This document shows, one piece after another, positions 45,180 through 64,000 of a DNA stretch of 64,000 bases. The DNA comes from Dirofilaria immitis (taxonomy: Eukaryota; Nematoda; Chromadorea; Rhabditida; Onchocercidae). Position numbers and translations under genes: made by a program. Position 1 is the first letter of the stretch. Every line of letters starts with the position of its first letter. The stretch lies in assembly GCA_024305405.1 (NCBI GenBank), contig JAKNDB010000103.1, positions 1,426,001 to 1,490,000 on the forward strand, read 5' to 3'. Below the pieces are notes generated by a model, which was not told the DNA's origin, ran no database searches, and saw only the letters and a program-made list of their open reading frames with translations.

Positions 45180-45345
45180 ATTTTACAGAAGCAATTCCTT
45201 AACCAGAAAATAGAACTCTGGCCCCAGCTTCCCTCAACATTTCTGAGATCATTGGTATTATTGCGCTAAATCCTTACGATGAGCATTTATCTCTATATCC
45301 AGGTACGGGAATATTAATCCGTTTCTCTAGTTAAACTTCCGGTAA
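45180..45345. other. Isolated GC-richer island, origin unknown
   Basis: A compact block far richer in G and C than its flanks. The minus strand contains GAAACGGATTAATATTCC followed by CGTACCTGG (45299-45325). This resembles, from memory, a conserved bacterial 23S rRNA segment; the rest of the block does not obviously continue the match. The plus strand has an open stretch including LNISEIIGIIALNPYDEH between possible splice sites at 45202 and 45302. Either an inserted bacterial fragment or an isolated exon is possible. Confidence 0.3.
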
Positions 45346-46165
45346 AAGTGTTCTTTGTATTGTTGATAAAATAATTCGAATTGGAATTTAAATTTTAATG
45401 CTATGTTACTCTTATAAATAACATATGTATGGATATAATGTGAAGATGTTTATAGTATATGTTGGGTGATGTATGAATGAGTGTATATATGTACATGAAT
45501 ACAAAATAATGAAAAAGTTATATTATTTAAGTTAAAATAAAAATTTATTAATAAAAAGCGAAAATTATAAAATTTTTTGGGAAATGAATAATTGAATGAA
45601 AAATTAACGAATGTCAAAAATTTTTTATTATTTTCAATAAATATAGGAAATTAAAAGGCAAAACTTTTAATTTGTTTAATCTTTTTAAAACTTAATTTGA
45701 TATATTTTTTCGCGTATATGAAAAAAATAAATGAATCGGAATTCGAATTTTTATTAATTTTTTATCTATTTATATTATCATTGGAAATGATATATTCATC
45801 ATGATAATCACGATATAGTAAGATGAAAAAGAAAAAGCGGAAAAAGTTAGCTTATAAATTTGATAAAATTTATGAATTCATAAATTTGCTTATCACTATT
45901 CTATTAAATGGCTTATTCAAACAAATGAATCAAATGATTAATATGATAAATTAATGTTCAATCCATTTGCGAAAGAATATAAATAGAAAAAATACTTCAT
46001 CCTGTTGTTAAATGCTTACATTAGAGAAAAATCGAAAAATAGCTGGCTCCAATAAATTACAAAATAGTCAGTAGTCAGTCAGGTAGTAAACTATCCCACT
46101 GTCAACATTTTTCAGGTTAAGATACTCGAGATATATAACGTTTTTATATATATATTCATTCATTG

Positions 46166-46310
46166 GATATATTCATATATATATGTGTGTATGTGAGTGT
46201 CTGTGTATGTGTGTATGCGTGTATATGGTGTGTGTGTATGTGTGTGTATGTGTGTGTATGTGTGTTTGTATATGTGTGTATATTTGTGTATGTGTGTGTA
46301 TCTGTATGCC
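46166..46310. repeat. GT / GTAT microsatellite
   Basis: Imperfect TGTG and TGTATG units over about 145 bases, upstream of the coding-looking blocks at 46915-47914. Confidence 0.9.
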
Positions 46311-46455
46311 TGTGGCTTTTTTGCTTAGCCAGAAAGTTGTTATGTTATCGATTGGTTTTCTCTCTTCGTTATTTTCATTTTCCAAGTCATTCCTAAATTG
46401 TTTTGTCAGGAAGAATTTGTCTATATGATGAAATCATCATCATCAAGCTAATGAT

Positions 46456-46837
<382 letters not shown>

Positions 46838-46914
46838 TACCGCAATAAATCAAAAAATTGATCATAGATTCTTTACAAAAATGCTAAACTAAGGAAAAGG
46901 AAAGTTTTCATTGA

Positions 46915-47103
46915 GAGAATAATAAAATTGAAACTGAGAAGGAACAAAAAGTTGGTAGAAAAGAATCGGAAATAATAAAAAAAGATGAAACTGAAATTGA
47001 AATGGACACAGAAGAACTAATGAGAGCAGAGCAATATTTGACAGAAGTGAAAATATTGCAGAATTTCTTTTTCAATATTATGCGATCAATAAAAAGAATT
47101 TGA
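46915..47103 (+). CDS. Coding-looking block, Glu/Lys-rich, unrecognised
   Basis: Sixty-two open codons between stops at 46912 and 47101. The peptide is charged (IETEKEQKVGRKESEIIKK, then MDTEELMRAEQYLTEVK) and looks helical. It probably belongs to the same gene as 47311-47914, but I could not join the two in phase with a standard donor. The usable donor (GAA/GTGAAA near 47047) is phase 0, while the next exon needs two carried bases. A single-base deletion in an A run upstream would explain this. No family is recognised. Confidence 0.35.
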   Translation, partial: ENNKIETEKEQKVGRKESEIIKKDETEIEMDTEELMRAEQYLTEVKILQNFFFNIMRSIKRI

Positions 47104-47310
47104 ATTTCAAATAAACAGTATATAATTTACTGATTCAGCTCTTATATCATAGAAGTTTTTATCATCGGTTTGTTATATTGTTTTATGAACATGAAATGTT
47201 TTAATTTTTGCGAAATATTTTGATATCTATATCAATATTTGGTTAGAATAAATTTAAACTTGTAAAAAAGTTCAATAATCCAATCAGAATTTGAAGAATT
47301 GAGCTTTCAG

Positions 47311-47914
47311 GGTCAGGAAGGAAAAAGAAACACTTTCAACAACTTGTCCCAATGGTATTACATCATCGGCTGAAATTATTTCCACAATACCTTCCGATTT
47401 ATCATTAACATCATCCCAAGATCTTGAACCTACATCTACTATTAAAGGATCGCAGGAATATATCACACCGATTATTACCTCAAATCAGGCATCTGCCTAC
47501 TTATTCGCAGAAACAGCAGATACTAGCAGCTATAAAAGCGATGAATCTTCGATAACATCGGAATATGATATGATGTTTGATACAGAACCAGTCATTCTTT
47601 CCACACCAGCATGTCAAGTTCTGAACATTATAAGGAAGAAACAATTGTTCAAGAATACCACAGCAACAGAATCGGAAAATGATTTAATTAGGATGTATTT
47701 TGCTGGGAAAATTCCACGAGAACGTGAAAAAGATGCCCAGCAAACACTTGAAAAAGCAGTTGGCCTAGCTGTGACAAGGGTGAAATCAAGTGGATTGACT
47801 GAAGGACTATATAATTTTTTAAACAACAATCGCGAAATGGCAGTTAGCTTAATAATCGATGCAATGAAATATCGGAAAAAGAATTCCTACCGGAATTCTG
47901 GAATTATGATCTGA
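47311..47914 (+). CDS. Hypothetical protein, C-terminal exon
   Basis: A TTTCAG acceptor ends at 47310, followed by 201 codons including the stop TGA at 47912-47914; one base is carried from the previous exon. The first third is rich in Ser, Thr and Ile. The rest includes QVLNIIRKKQLFKN, AGKIPREREKDAQQTLEKA and REMAVSLIIDAMKYRKKN and is probably helical. Codon use and GC content are much more gene-like than the flanks. No domain is recognised and no membrane segment is seen. It faces the GFOD-like gene tail to tail, 476 bases apart. The start codon lies in an upstream exon not firmly identified. Confidence 0.5.
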
Positions 47915-48390
47915 CAATTAAATCTTCATCAGATCTTAATAACTCTTCTCCTAAACAGTAGCTTTTTCTAAAAAGTGAAAATTTCTTTTTCTTCTCAATT
48001 ATCTATTCCCTCCATCTTGATAAAATTTTTATGTTTCTTATTCCAACATTTGGTAAACTAAAAAGGCAATTACTCACAGTTAATAATAACTAATAAATCA
48101 TTGTTTATGGGTAATTAATAATTTATTAATTTCAAGAAATCATCGGATAGTAATTTTCTAACGAACAGTTATTTCAAAAAAATTCAAAATGTATAGATGT
48201 AAAAAAAAGATGTTACCATCATGAAATATTTATTTATCAATCAGAAAATATCAATCAACACCCAATTCTAGATAATTTAGATTGAAATTAAATTTTAAAA
48301 TGAAATGCAAGAGCAATCTGAAATAGCAGAATAAAGAACAAAGCAAAATAATTTCATCTGAAATGACTGTTTTGAATATTTGATAAAAAT

Positions 48391-49098
48391 TTATATGAAA
48401 CGACACTTCGAAACACACCGCACCAAGCTCAATTCATTGGTATCTATTGATATATCATCGCAATCACAATTTTCCAAGGCTTTCATAGTGCCAGTACGAA
48501 TAATGTTTCCCATAGTACCATCGCCGCGCCATAGGATTCCTTGACCTTCACATCCTTCCACTATAAGCATGTGAGGGTCCAATTGAAGAAGCCCAATTCG
48601 CCAATGATCCGCAATATCAACGTTTTGGCTGAATTTACTGAAATTCGGATATTTGCAACTGCATTACCAAATGCAATTTGCATGTGCATATATTGCAATT
48701 CTTGTAACCGGAAATGTTCCACTAAGCTGCTTTGCTGATGACATGTGGCTGCAATCGGTATCGGATTGCAACCGCAAATTGCACTCAGAGCATCGATAAG
48801 TTCATGGCTTACTAGATGGAGAACAGTATTGCATTCATTGTACAGACGATGCTTAGCATCTTTAGGTTGTTCGAATGTTGTCTCTGCACTTATACTTTGA
48901 ATTAAACCTATCTTTGCGATATTTGCCATAATCAGTGCCAGAGGCGCAGAGTATTTCAGTGGATAAATAATTCGCAAAAATGTGCCATGTTTTTCCGAAA
49001 ATTCCGCAAGTAATTGAGCTGTCTGCTCGGAAAGTGCAGCAGTACCGATGCATATTGCTTTCTTCTTTAAAGCTATATTGAAGACATATTGAAGACAT
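48391..49098 (-). CDS. Gfo/Idh/MocA-like (GFOD-like) protein, partial
   Basis: One long minus-strand exon, probably starting at an AAATAG acceptor (exon edge 49098) and ending at TAA 48391-48393. The order of blocks resembles glucose-fructose oxidoreductase domain proteins GFOD1/2: IALKKKAICIGTAALS (as in ..GKNVVCEKAAT..), a helix LLAEFSEKHGTFLRII, IAKIGLIQSISAETTF, VSHELIDALSAICG, a strand-rich QIAFGNAVANIRISV, and HMLIVEGCEGQGILWRGDG. The frame shifts by one missing base in the T/A run at 48623-48626 (minus strand AAAA); adding one gives SAKNVDIADHWRIGLL. The Rossmann NAD-binding N terminus should lie to the right but was not found up to 54070, and the usual C-terminal helix is absent. It could be a gene with an unseen first exon or a relic. 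Family call moderate, function unknown. Confidence 0.42.
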
Positions 49099-52000
49099 CT
49101 ATTTTATGCAATTTTGGAAAGATTAAAGAATCCTACACAAATAATATAAGAATGACATGCAATCTGTCCAATTTCTATACTTTAAACAAAAGCTTAAAAG
49201 TTTGCAAAATAAAATTTTAAATGAAAAATTTAGTCTAAGAATTTCAAATAAAAAATAATTTGCAAATTTTAGGTAAAAAAAATTATTTATATAATTCTCA
49301 TAAAGTAGCAAAAAACAAAACATCGAATGATGGCTAAAATGTAATTATGTAATATTTAATAATAAAAAAGAAAATTAATATTTATCAAATTTGGAATAAA
49401 AGTAAGAATCAAATAATATGCAATAATAATTAATAAATGGTATAACATAGCATAGGAAAAAGTGAGAAAAATAAGATGATAATAATGGATGAAATGTTTA
49501 AGCATTCTATTATTTATAATTAATTCTTTAATTATTCTCATTTATATTTAAATTTTAATTAGTCGAACGAAGATGGCAGAAATTTGGCACATTATTGAAT
49601 TCAATTATTAATACATGCAAATAATGTAATTGTGCCTTATGATAATAATTAATAAATAATTTCGTTCATCTCCTTATCTTATCTTTTTTCATTTATTTTT
49701 TTTTTTTTGTACATTCATCTCTTTTAAAACGAAACCTATCATTGATGAAGTTTTTAAAGCTATCATTTAAGGACTTAAAAATATTAAAAATTCTGATGGA
49801 AAGCATTTCATTGTATTTGACATATATGAAATGGTATATTTAAATGTCTTAAAATTACAATAAAAAAAATATTTTTGCTAAATGTTTAAAAAAATTTAAT
49901 AAAAAAGCGAAAGAAATTTTTGATAATTTAAAAATATAAGCATAGGATATATGCATTGAAAAATTATGTTTTAAGAATTTAATTACTACTTTTTAACATA
50001 AAAGCAATTGTTAGTTAATTAATTAATTAATTAAAACAAATATATTTTGCATAAACAATGGACTCTTATTTTATTTTTTTAAAAAAAGAAATGAAAAAAG
50101 ATTGTTAAAGAATTTCATATTTTAAGGAAATGAATAAATTATCGAATGAAAACGAATCTTTTATACTTAAAAAAAAAAATTAGCAAAAAAATTTGTGCTA
50201 AATTAAACAGATAAATTGAAAAATAATCGATTTCATCAAATTGAGAAAACAATTAATGGAAAAATTTTTATTCCTAAAAAAAGTACTTTGAAATAATTAT
50301 AACTTAAATAAAAAATAATTAATTAATGTAAATATATGTAATATAAATGATTTATATATATGCCACAAACATGAAATTATATGCACATATATTTATTTAT
50401 CAATTTATGCAATGATATAGATTACAAACCTATGATATATGTTGCATTAAAACTATCTTCAGCGACTAATAATCATATTTTCATATTTAATAAATATGAA
50501 TTCTCAATCAAAAAATTTTCTATCCATAAAAAAAAATAATAATAAAAACGATGATATGATTCGTCGCATAATTTAGTTTTGAGACATAATTTACATAAAT
50601 AATCATCAGAATAAATTGATCTAAGTTTTGATTGATTTCTCAAAGCATCGATATATTATCCAATTTACATATATTTTCCAATTAACATATATTATCCAAT
50701 TTCATCTTAATGGAAACTTTGATACTAATTTAAAATTAATATTAATTTGGAAAATGATGTCATTCTGATTAAATAAATAAAAATTCATAAAAAATGGAAC
50801 TCATAAATGAAATAATTGAAAAGGAAGGAAAGAAGACAATTATATCGTTCTTTTATAATTTATGATTGAGATGAAAATTTTCAAAATGGAAAGGAAAAAA
50901 ATGAAATACAGATATAATTATTTTAATCAATTGTTTAGTCAGATTGATGCTATTCGTTTATTTTTCAACTTTTTTTATTTGCATAAACATAAAAGATGGA
51001 AAACGAAGAAATTAATTAAAATATGAAATTTGATACAAATTTAAAATATAAAAAATAAAAATTTTTTTCCTTACATAAATATATGTATGTTAAAGTTAAT
51101 ATTCATTTCATTAAATTACAAATTTTCTAAATAAAAAATTTGTAATTTCAAAAAGCAAAAATACAATACTTGTAAAATTGATATTTATTTTGAATCTCAT
51201 TTCTTTTTTCAAGAATATAAACTAATTCTTAGTTTTGTAACAATATTATTATTACAAAATCTGTCATATTTTCTTATTACAAATTTTATCGCAAAATTTT
51301 TATCATCATAATTTAAATTAAATATTTCTATAATTTAAAAATTTAACAAATTTATAGAGCTGCTTTTATGAATATGACTTTTTCACAAAAAAATCCGTTT
51401 CAAATTTTATTTTTAAAAAATCGAAATTTTCTCTGCCATAGTTATTTATAGCATATTCAGTTATCCAATTTTGCATAACAATTTGCTTCATTTGCATTAT
51501 TCTTCATTTTGCATCAACCAGAAGTACAAACTAAATTTCAATTCTTGCAACTATCATTTTTTTTACTCTAATAACTGCAAGCTGTAATTTATATTAAAAT
51601 AGAAAAAAAGTTCAGATGGCAAAAAGCGGTAACATCATTTATCCATTTCAAAATTTCCAAATTAAATTTTCATGTAGGATACATGTATCACTTTTTCATA
51701 TAAATTACAAATATTTGAAATATCCTAAAAACACTAATTTGAATTATTTCATTTTAATATTTCAATCAAATTTCAACGATACTAGCAATCAACTAAATCG
51801 TGCAAATTATTTATCATTTTATGCTAAATGAGCAAAGTAAAATTATATAATCCAAAAAAAAAAATTTAATCAATATAATTTGAGTTTTTGAAATAATTGT
51901 ATCATAATATAATAGATCAGAGATTGAGAAATTTCAAGGAATTAAAAAATTGAAATCTAATTGAAAAAAAAAAGTCTTCGTTTAATATTAATCGTTAATA

Positions 52001-52742
52001 GAGTAAATATGATCAAATAAAATGAAAATTTTACCGTAATTTGTCCAACTTATTGGATTATATATTTGGTTATATCAGCTATTTATGCATAGATAAAAAT
52101 TCAGATTGTAAGAAAGGAATCATAGTTGATCGAATCACAGTTGATAGATATTTATCGTTTCCTCTTTTTTTCCCTTCCTTTTGTTTGCTTAATGCTTGAA
52201 AAAATTTTTTCCAGCATTCATAAAGTTCATTCCTATGCTGAATTAAAAAAAAAAAAATAAATAAATCAATTCAGAAATTTTTCCTAAACGTTTCAATCAT
52301 AACTTTATATTTTATCTATGATATGAATTAGGCTATCAAATATATTTACTAAATCCTTTTTAATGAATCATCATATCATTTATTGATCTATTAATACTTG
52401 TATATTATTAATACATTACCTAAATATATAATACATAATACTGTTAAATAAATATTTGGTCTTATAACTATATAATTTTATTAAAAATTAAAACTACAAC
52501 ATATGTGGTATTTTTATATTTCATATTTATCAACAAGAATACACTGATATTATATTAATAATGAAAGATAATAGTTGGTAGTAATTTGTATCCAGCAACT
52601 GGTAAACATTCAAGATGAATAAAATAAAAATATTCAAGCAATCGAGAATACAAATTAGCTAAACTACAACGAAATAATTTATTATAATTTATAATAAAAA
52701 AGTGCCAAAATGGATATTTCTAAGTGATTATTTCTAATATAA

Positions 52743-52776
52743 AATTTCTTTTGCAAAATATTTTGCAAAAGAAATT
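52743..52776. repeat. Perfect 34-bp palindrome
   Basis: Each 17-base half (AATTTCTTTTGCAAAAT and its reverse complement) follows the other without spacer. It can form a 17-bp cruciform with no loop bases apart from those strained open at the turn. Confidence 0.95.
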
Positions 52777-53451
52777 GCTTTTAGAAAATTAAAAAAAAAA
52801 AAACAACTCTGCCATTTAAATTAAACCTAATCATAATCATATATTCTAATATAACACATCTTTAAATAATTTTATGCTTCTCATTTGTAAAAATAAATTT
52901 ATTGCGAAGTAATTAATTAAAAAAAATAAATTTTCAACTTTAAAACTTATATACATATTTATGAAAACTTTTTCTTCCTAATTTTATGAATTTTATTTCG
53001 TATATTGTGTAAACAAGAAAAGGAAGCAAGAAAAAAAAACTGAAGCTTTTGAGATTTTATTTTGGGCATAAAGTACAAGAAAATAATAACAACTTCAAGC
53101 ATCATCAACGTCATCTTATCTTTTCACAAATGCAAAAGTATTTTATATTTTTTTGCATTTTTATTGATTTTTCTTTCTGTTAAAAAACAGAAAAAATAAA
53201 GTGATAGTGAAAATGATGTACTGTGTGAGTCGATATATTGATGACTGATATAATCATTAATTCATCTATTGAACAACTGTATCTATCGAATATTATGATT
53301 AAAAAAATTTATGTGATTTTTGATGCATAAAATTCAATATAATTTCACTTATATAATATTTTATTCTTCTCTTTGGCAGGCAATTTTTGATGAAATGAAT
53401 CAGAAAGATAAATTCTGAATTTATAATAATAGAAGCAATAATAATAATAAT

Positions 53452-53578
<127 letters not shown>

Positions 53579-54070
53579 TATGATAATAAATAATAAATAA
53601 TAATAATGATAATGATAATACTAATAATAATAATATGATAATATGATAATAGTAGTAATAATAATAATAATAATATTAATTCATTAAATAATACTGCTGT
53701 AGACTGATTGTATAAAATTAACGAAAAATTTTTATCAGCTAATGAATATTGATGATTTAAAATGATAATGGCTTATTTGCTGAAAAAAAGGAAAAAAACT
53801 AACTAATTAATTAAATTAGTTCAAACGAAAATTATTTCAAACTTTTTTCTTTTAATGATTTTCAGTAGTTTTTTTGTTATAGAAATTTTGAAAGAAAATA
53901 AGGCAACATTATAATATTGAAGACTTCTTTTTTTTCTTATCATCAAAATCTCTCAAAAAGAATTTATGAGATATGCGATAATGAAATTAATTAAAAATAA
54001 TTATATAAAAAGAAAAATCAATATTTTCTATTCTTTATCATTACTTCAGAAAAATTTTTTTCTTTTTTTA

Positions 54071-55465
54071 CTATCTAGCAATAATAATATGCTTAGAAGC
54101 GTTTGAGAAAAATCTTCGAATGATGAAAACTTGTGCATTTGCTGTGCATAGAATTAGAATTGTTTGTATCATTGAAAATATATCAATATTATTTGCATTT
54201 TTCATTTGCAAATGTGTATCACGTGTTGATTTCAGTTGTTTCAATGCAAATGCTGAAGAAGCTATCGTTTCTCTTAAATGGCTAATCGATTCCTGCAATT
54301 ATATAAATTTGTAAAATATAAAAATTTTTGTAAATTTTCATTTTAATTAACATATATTAAGTAGATGTCTTTATGCAATACTTCAAATCTCAATAATTTT
54401 AGCCATAAAATATATGCTTATTACAGACTTTCTCTCATTACAGTATTTATCAAATTTCTCATTTTTTTTTCTTCCCTTATTAAATATCTTACATTTATCT
54501 TATTTGTCGAATCGTGATGTTGCTTCGTAAGTCTAGTAGCATTGTTCTTTGTTCCAGAATGATGCGCGTAAATAACGAGCATTAAGCGTACGCGTTGCGT
54601 ATTTTTCATGTCTACTTTCATGCAAATTTCATATACACCTGGAAGAATTGATAAATAAAAATAATATCATCAAAATATAATTCTATCATAATTCGGAAAT
54701 TTTATCCATTCTATGTACGGAGAAACTTCTAAATATCATTAACCTTCTTCTCGTAATTTTCTACTAAATATTGCTTGATCCATTCCTTCATACCATTTAC
54801 TAATATTTTTGCTTGGTGATCTAATTCGCATATGTATCAATTGCAATTCAGTATCAACGGACTGAAAATATTTCATAAAATTTAATTTCAAAATGAAATC
54901 TCCACATTGATAAAGAAATAATTTTCCATTATTTAAAAATATACTTTGTTGTAATATATTAAAGCATTGAAATTAAACTTAAAAATCTTTTGCATTTCAA
55001 AAAAAAAGCTGAAATAATTTCTAATATCAAAAATAGTAATAATATTAGCTAAAAAAGAAAAATTTTTTTCTTAGCCGAAAATACCAGTAGTACAATTCTT
55101 TTCTAATTTAATTTATAATAAAAGTTATCGAATATTATCTTTGCTTTGTTTGAAAAATTTTAGAAGAAAACAAGAAGTAAATAATACTCGAAATTTGTGA
55201 TCTTTGACCTTACGTTTTGCACCGCATTATATTATATACATGTTACGCTATTATTCCAATTTGATACTTACTCTGGCAGAAATACTTATGTCGCTGTATA
55301 GCATAAAATCTTCATAAAAACAATGGAGTTCTTTTGAGGAAGAAACATCAAAAAAAGTTCCGTCATGAAGCCATACGTTTGACCACCAGACATGATGTAT
55401 TGCGTGAAACCCGTGCATAATGTTAATGAAATAGTAAGCCATGCAATTATTACTATCAAATACAT
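54071..55465 (-). CDS. p24/TMED family cargo receptor
   Basis: p24 proteins are type I membrane proteins cycling between ER and Golgi in COPII and COPI vesicles. Four minus-strand exons: 55272-55465, 54744-54861, 54493-54638 and 54071-54292; about 226 residues, the usual p24 size. The start MYLIVIIAWLTISLTLCTGF is a signal peptide. The lumenal GOLD domain has the paired cysteines in ELHCFYED and GVYEICMKV, with IRSPSKNISKWYEG between. A predicted coiled coil (ESISHLRETIASSAFALKQL) precedes the single membrane helix IFSMIQTILILCTANAQVFI. The short tail has RRFF but no final KKXX. The signal-peptide frame and the GOLD frame join only if one T is added to T7 at 55350-55356 (minus strand), giving 65 codons in exon 1. 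The ATG lies directly after TTTTTAG. Sequence is divergent; subfamily not assigned. Confidence 0.87.
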
Positions 55466-56852
55466 CTAAAAATATTTAAAGTTTTAAATTATCATCGAAA
55501 ATAATTATAAAATGATAAGATATATCACAATTCTGATAATAGATATTTCAAAATATTCACAAATTTCTTCTTTTATACTTTTCAAAATGATAGATTATAA
55601 TAATTTTAAATTATATATATATGTTAAATCTTTATTAATAATAGTATTTGTACTGATTTTATTTAAAAATCATTCTTTTAAAAGATTAAGATAAAAGGAT
55701 TGCCAAATTTTAATTGATTTCATTTTAACTTCTTACAAAGGTAAATTAATTATTAGTAATTAATGAAAAAAAAAGACTATGAAAATCGTTTATTAACTAT
55801 ATATGCCGAGAGTGATGATAAAGACTAAAAAGATATTTTAAGCATTTCTTTATAGGAAATTCATTATTGATTATTATTACTGTTTGTGTATTCAGATGTC
55901 CGATGTTATACTGCTATCATCCATAAGGATGAAATGGCAAGCTGTGATAACAGTTTGCGGAGACAGATACTAATGATGATAAGTTTTACTTTATAATACT
56001 ATGATTTTGATGAGAGGGGTTAATAAAAATGATTTATTGATTAAGCTTAGCAACAAAAATGACTTGCAATTATGTTTTACCAGTTAAGAAAACTTATTTA
56101 TTAAGCTTATTAACGAAAATAATTTGTTGATTAAAATAATTTCTTCCAACAAAATTTATCATTGTTTTTATACTAATTAAATCCATGCTGATAATATCTA
56201 TGAGATGCTTATACATTTGTTACCGTTACTATCATATCATTTTCGATTTAGTCAGGTAGATATCGAACAGAATATCATTTTTGATTCGCTAATGCAATGT
56301 AACAGCAACGTAACAACTGATTTTTTCACGGCAACATATCAACTTGATTTGTTCGTGCAGCGTAACAGTGAGTATTAACGCTGCATGCAATCGTTACATT
56401 TTCTAGAACTCGTTATCCCTATCTTATGCAAATTTAACATCTCAACGTTTTGCGATCATTTGTTGCATGATGAATAGCGTTGTGATAATCGAGGTATGGT
56501 GGGATCATTTTCGCTTCTGTTTTAATTTGATCTTGCTCTACTTTTGTTGTGTACGCTTGGCTCTTTTAATTATGCGTAATTAGCGCTGTTTTTTTTTTTT
56601 TTTTTTGCAAATGCTTGGCTCTATATTTCTGTTGTGAACATATGGAGCTGTGTTTTTATCATATATGACAAATTATGCAGAAATTGCTCTCTTCTATCAT
56701 CCACCTTCGTGGAAATGTGTCATATAATATTTATTTCTATTATCAAATGACACCAAATAGGAAATAATATTGCAGTGCTTGAAATTGCAATATTTATAGC
56801 AAACATATGTAATGAATGACAGATTCTTGAATATACCAATTCTTATTTTTCA
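55466..56852. other. Divergent intergenic region, p24 / SAC3
   Basis: Shared upstream region of the minus-strand p24 gene and the plus-strand SAC3/GANP gene. It is less AT-extreme than other gaps between about 55900 and 56700, with several copies of the short word CGTAACA/GTAACAG. No coding exon is seen. It probably holds promoter sequence for both genes. Confidence 0.45.
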
Positions 56853-56960
56853 GGAAAATAATCAAATCTCCAAACTATGAAAAATTATAACGATTTAGAA
56901 TGATATACAATTCTGGACAGAAGAAGTAAACGAAATATTTCTTGGTGAAACTGGAAAAAG
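56846..56960 (+). promoter_or_regulatory. Likely trans-splice acceptor and 5' UTR of SAC3/GANP
   Basis: TTTTTCAG/G, a near-ideal nematode acceptor, ends at 56853, 107 bases before the ATG at 56961. No coding exon with a matching donor is seen upstream, so a spliced-leader site is the simplest reading; an ordinary 5' UTR intron is the alternative. Confidence 0.5.
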
Positions 56961-63760
<6,800 letters not shown>

Positions 63761-64000
63761 GTAAGAATTTTTCTTCACCTTTTCTCTTATTTACTCAAAA
63801 TTTTAATAAATATACATGATGCTAAATATCGGACCTCATTTTGCATTTCGATGCTATCAAAATATCAGAAAATTTCAATCTTTGTTCGCATTTTAGCAAA
63901 TGCGATGGCAATTAGCAAGAAATCAACTGTCATAAGAATATTTAACAAATACTTTTTGCATCCCGTTTCAGTTACTTTTTGAACAAAAATAAACGTTTTC

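Overview
This is nuclear DNA of a nematode, very AT-rich and crowded with microsatellites. The assignment rests on three things: a Go-alpha gene whose product starts and ends like nematode GOA-1 and has its length of 354 residues; short AT-rich introns with TTTTCAG-type 3' splice sites; and good trans-splice-type acceptors just upstream of some start codons. The long repeat-filled introns and intergenic gaps suggest a parasitic or otherwise repeat-rich lineage, but the species cannot be fixed from the sequence alone. No tRNA, rRNA gene, CRISPR array, prophage or autonomous transposon was recognised.

Layout, left to right. 95-2855 (minus): the first eight exons of the coatomer alpha subunit (COPA); the gene runs off the left edge. 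6700-8745 (minus): a dual-specificity-phosphatase-like gene in which the catalytic Cys is Ser, so probably a pseudophosphatase. 8746-22003: a repeat-rich desert holding a 34-bp minisatellite of about 36 copies. 22004-28415 (minus): complete goa-1, eight coding exons, with a likely non-coding 5' exon near 30613. 28416-46900: a second desert with a 260-bp fold-back element, a 59-bp tandem array, and CA/GT and AAT microsatellites. 46915-47914 (plus): coding-looking blocks of an unrecognised protein. 48391-49098 (minus): part of a Gfo/Idh/MocA-like (GFOD-like) protein. 54071-55465 (minus): a complete p24/TMED cargo receptor. 56961-right edge (plus): a SAC3/GANP (MCM3AP-type) mRNA-export protein, 20 exons seen, 3' end outside.

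The genes are unrelated housekeeping or signalling functions: COPI coat, G-protein signalling, p24 early-secretory cargo sorting, and nuclear mRNA export. COPA and p24 act in the same ER-Golgi cycle but lie more than 50 kb apart, so no operon is implied. p24 and SAC3/GANP are divergent, about 1.5 kb apart.

The most useful observation concerns sequence quality. At least eight, probably nine, conserved exons are each out of frame by exactly one missing base, and each can be placed in an A/T run (three in goa-1, two in the phosphatase, one in p24, two in SAC3/GANP, one in the GFOD-like gene). Adding the three bases back in goa-1 gives exactly the family length. This pattern is what unpolished long-read assembly produces, and automatic gene calls here will be truncated. 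The Cys-to-Ser change in the phosphatase is not of this kind and looks real.
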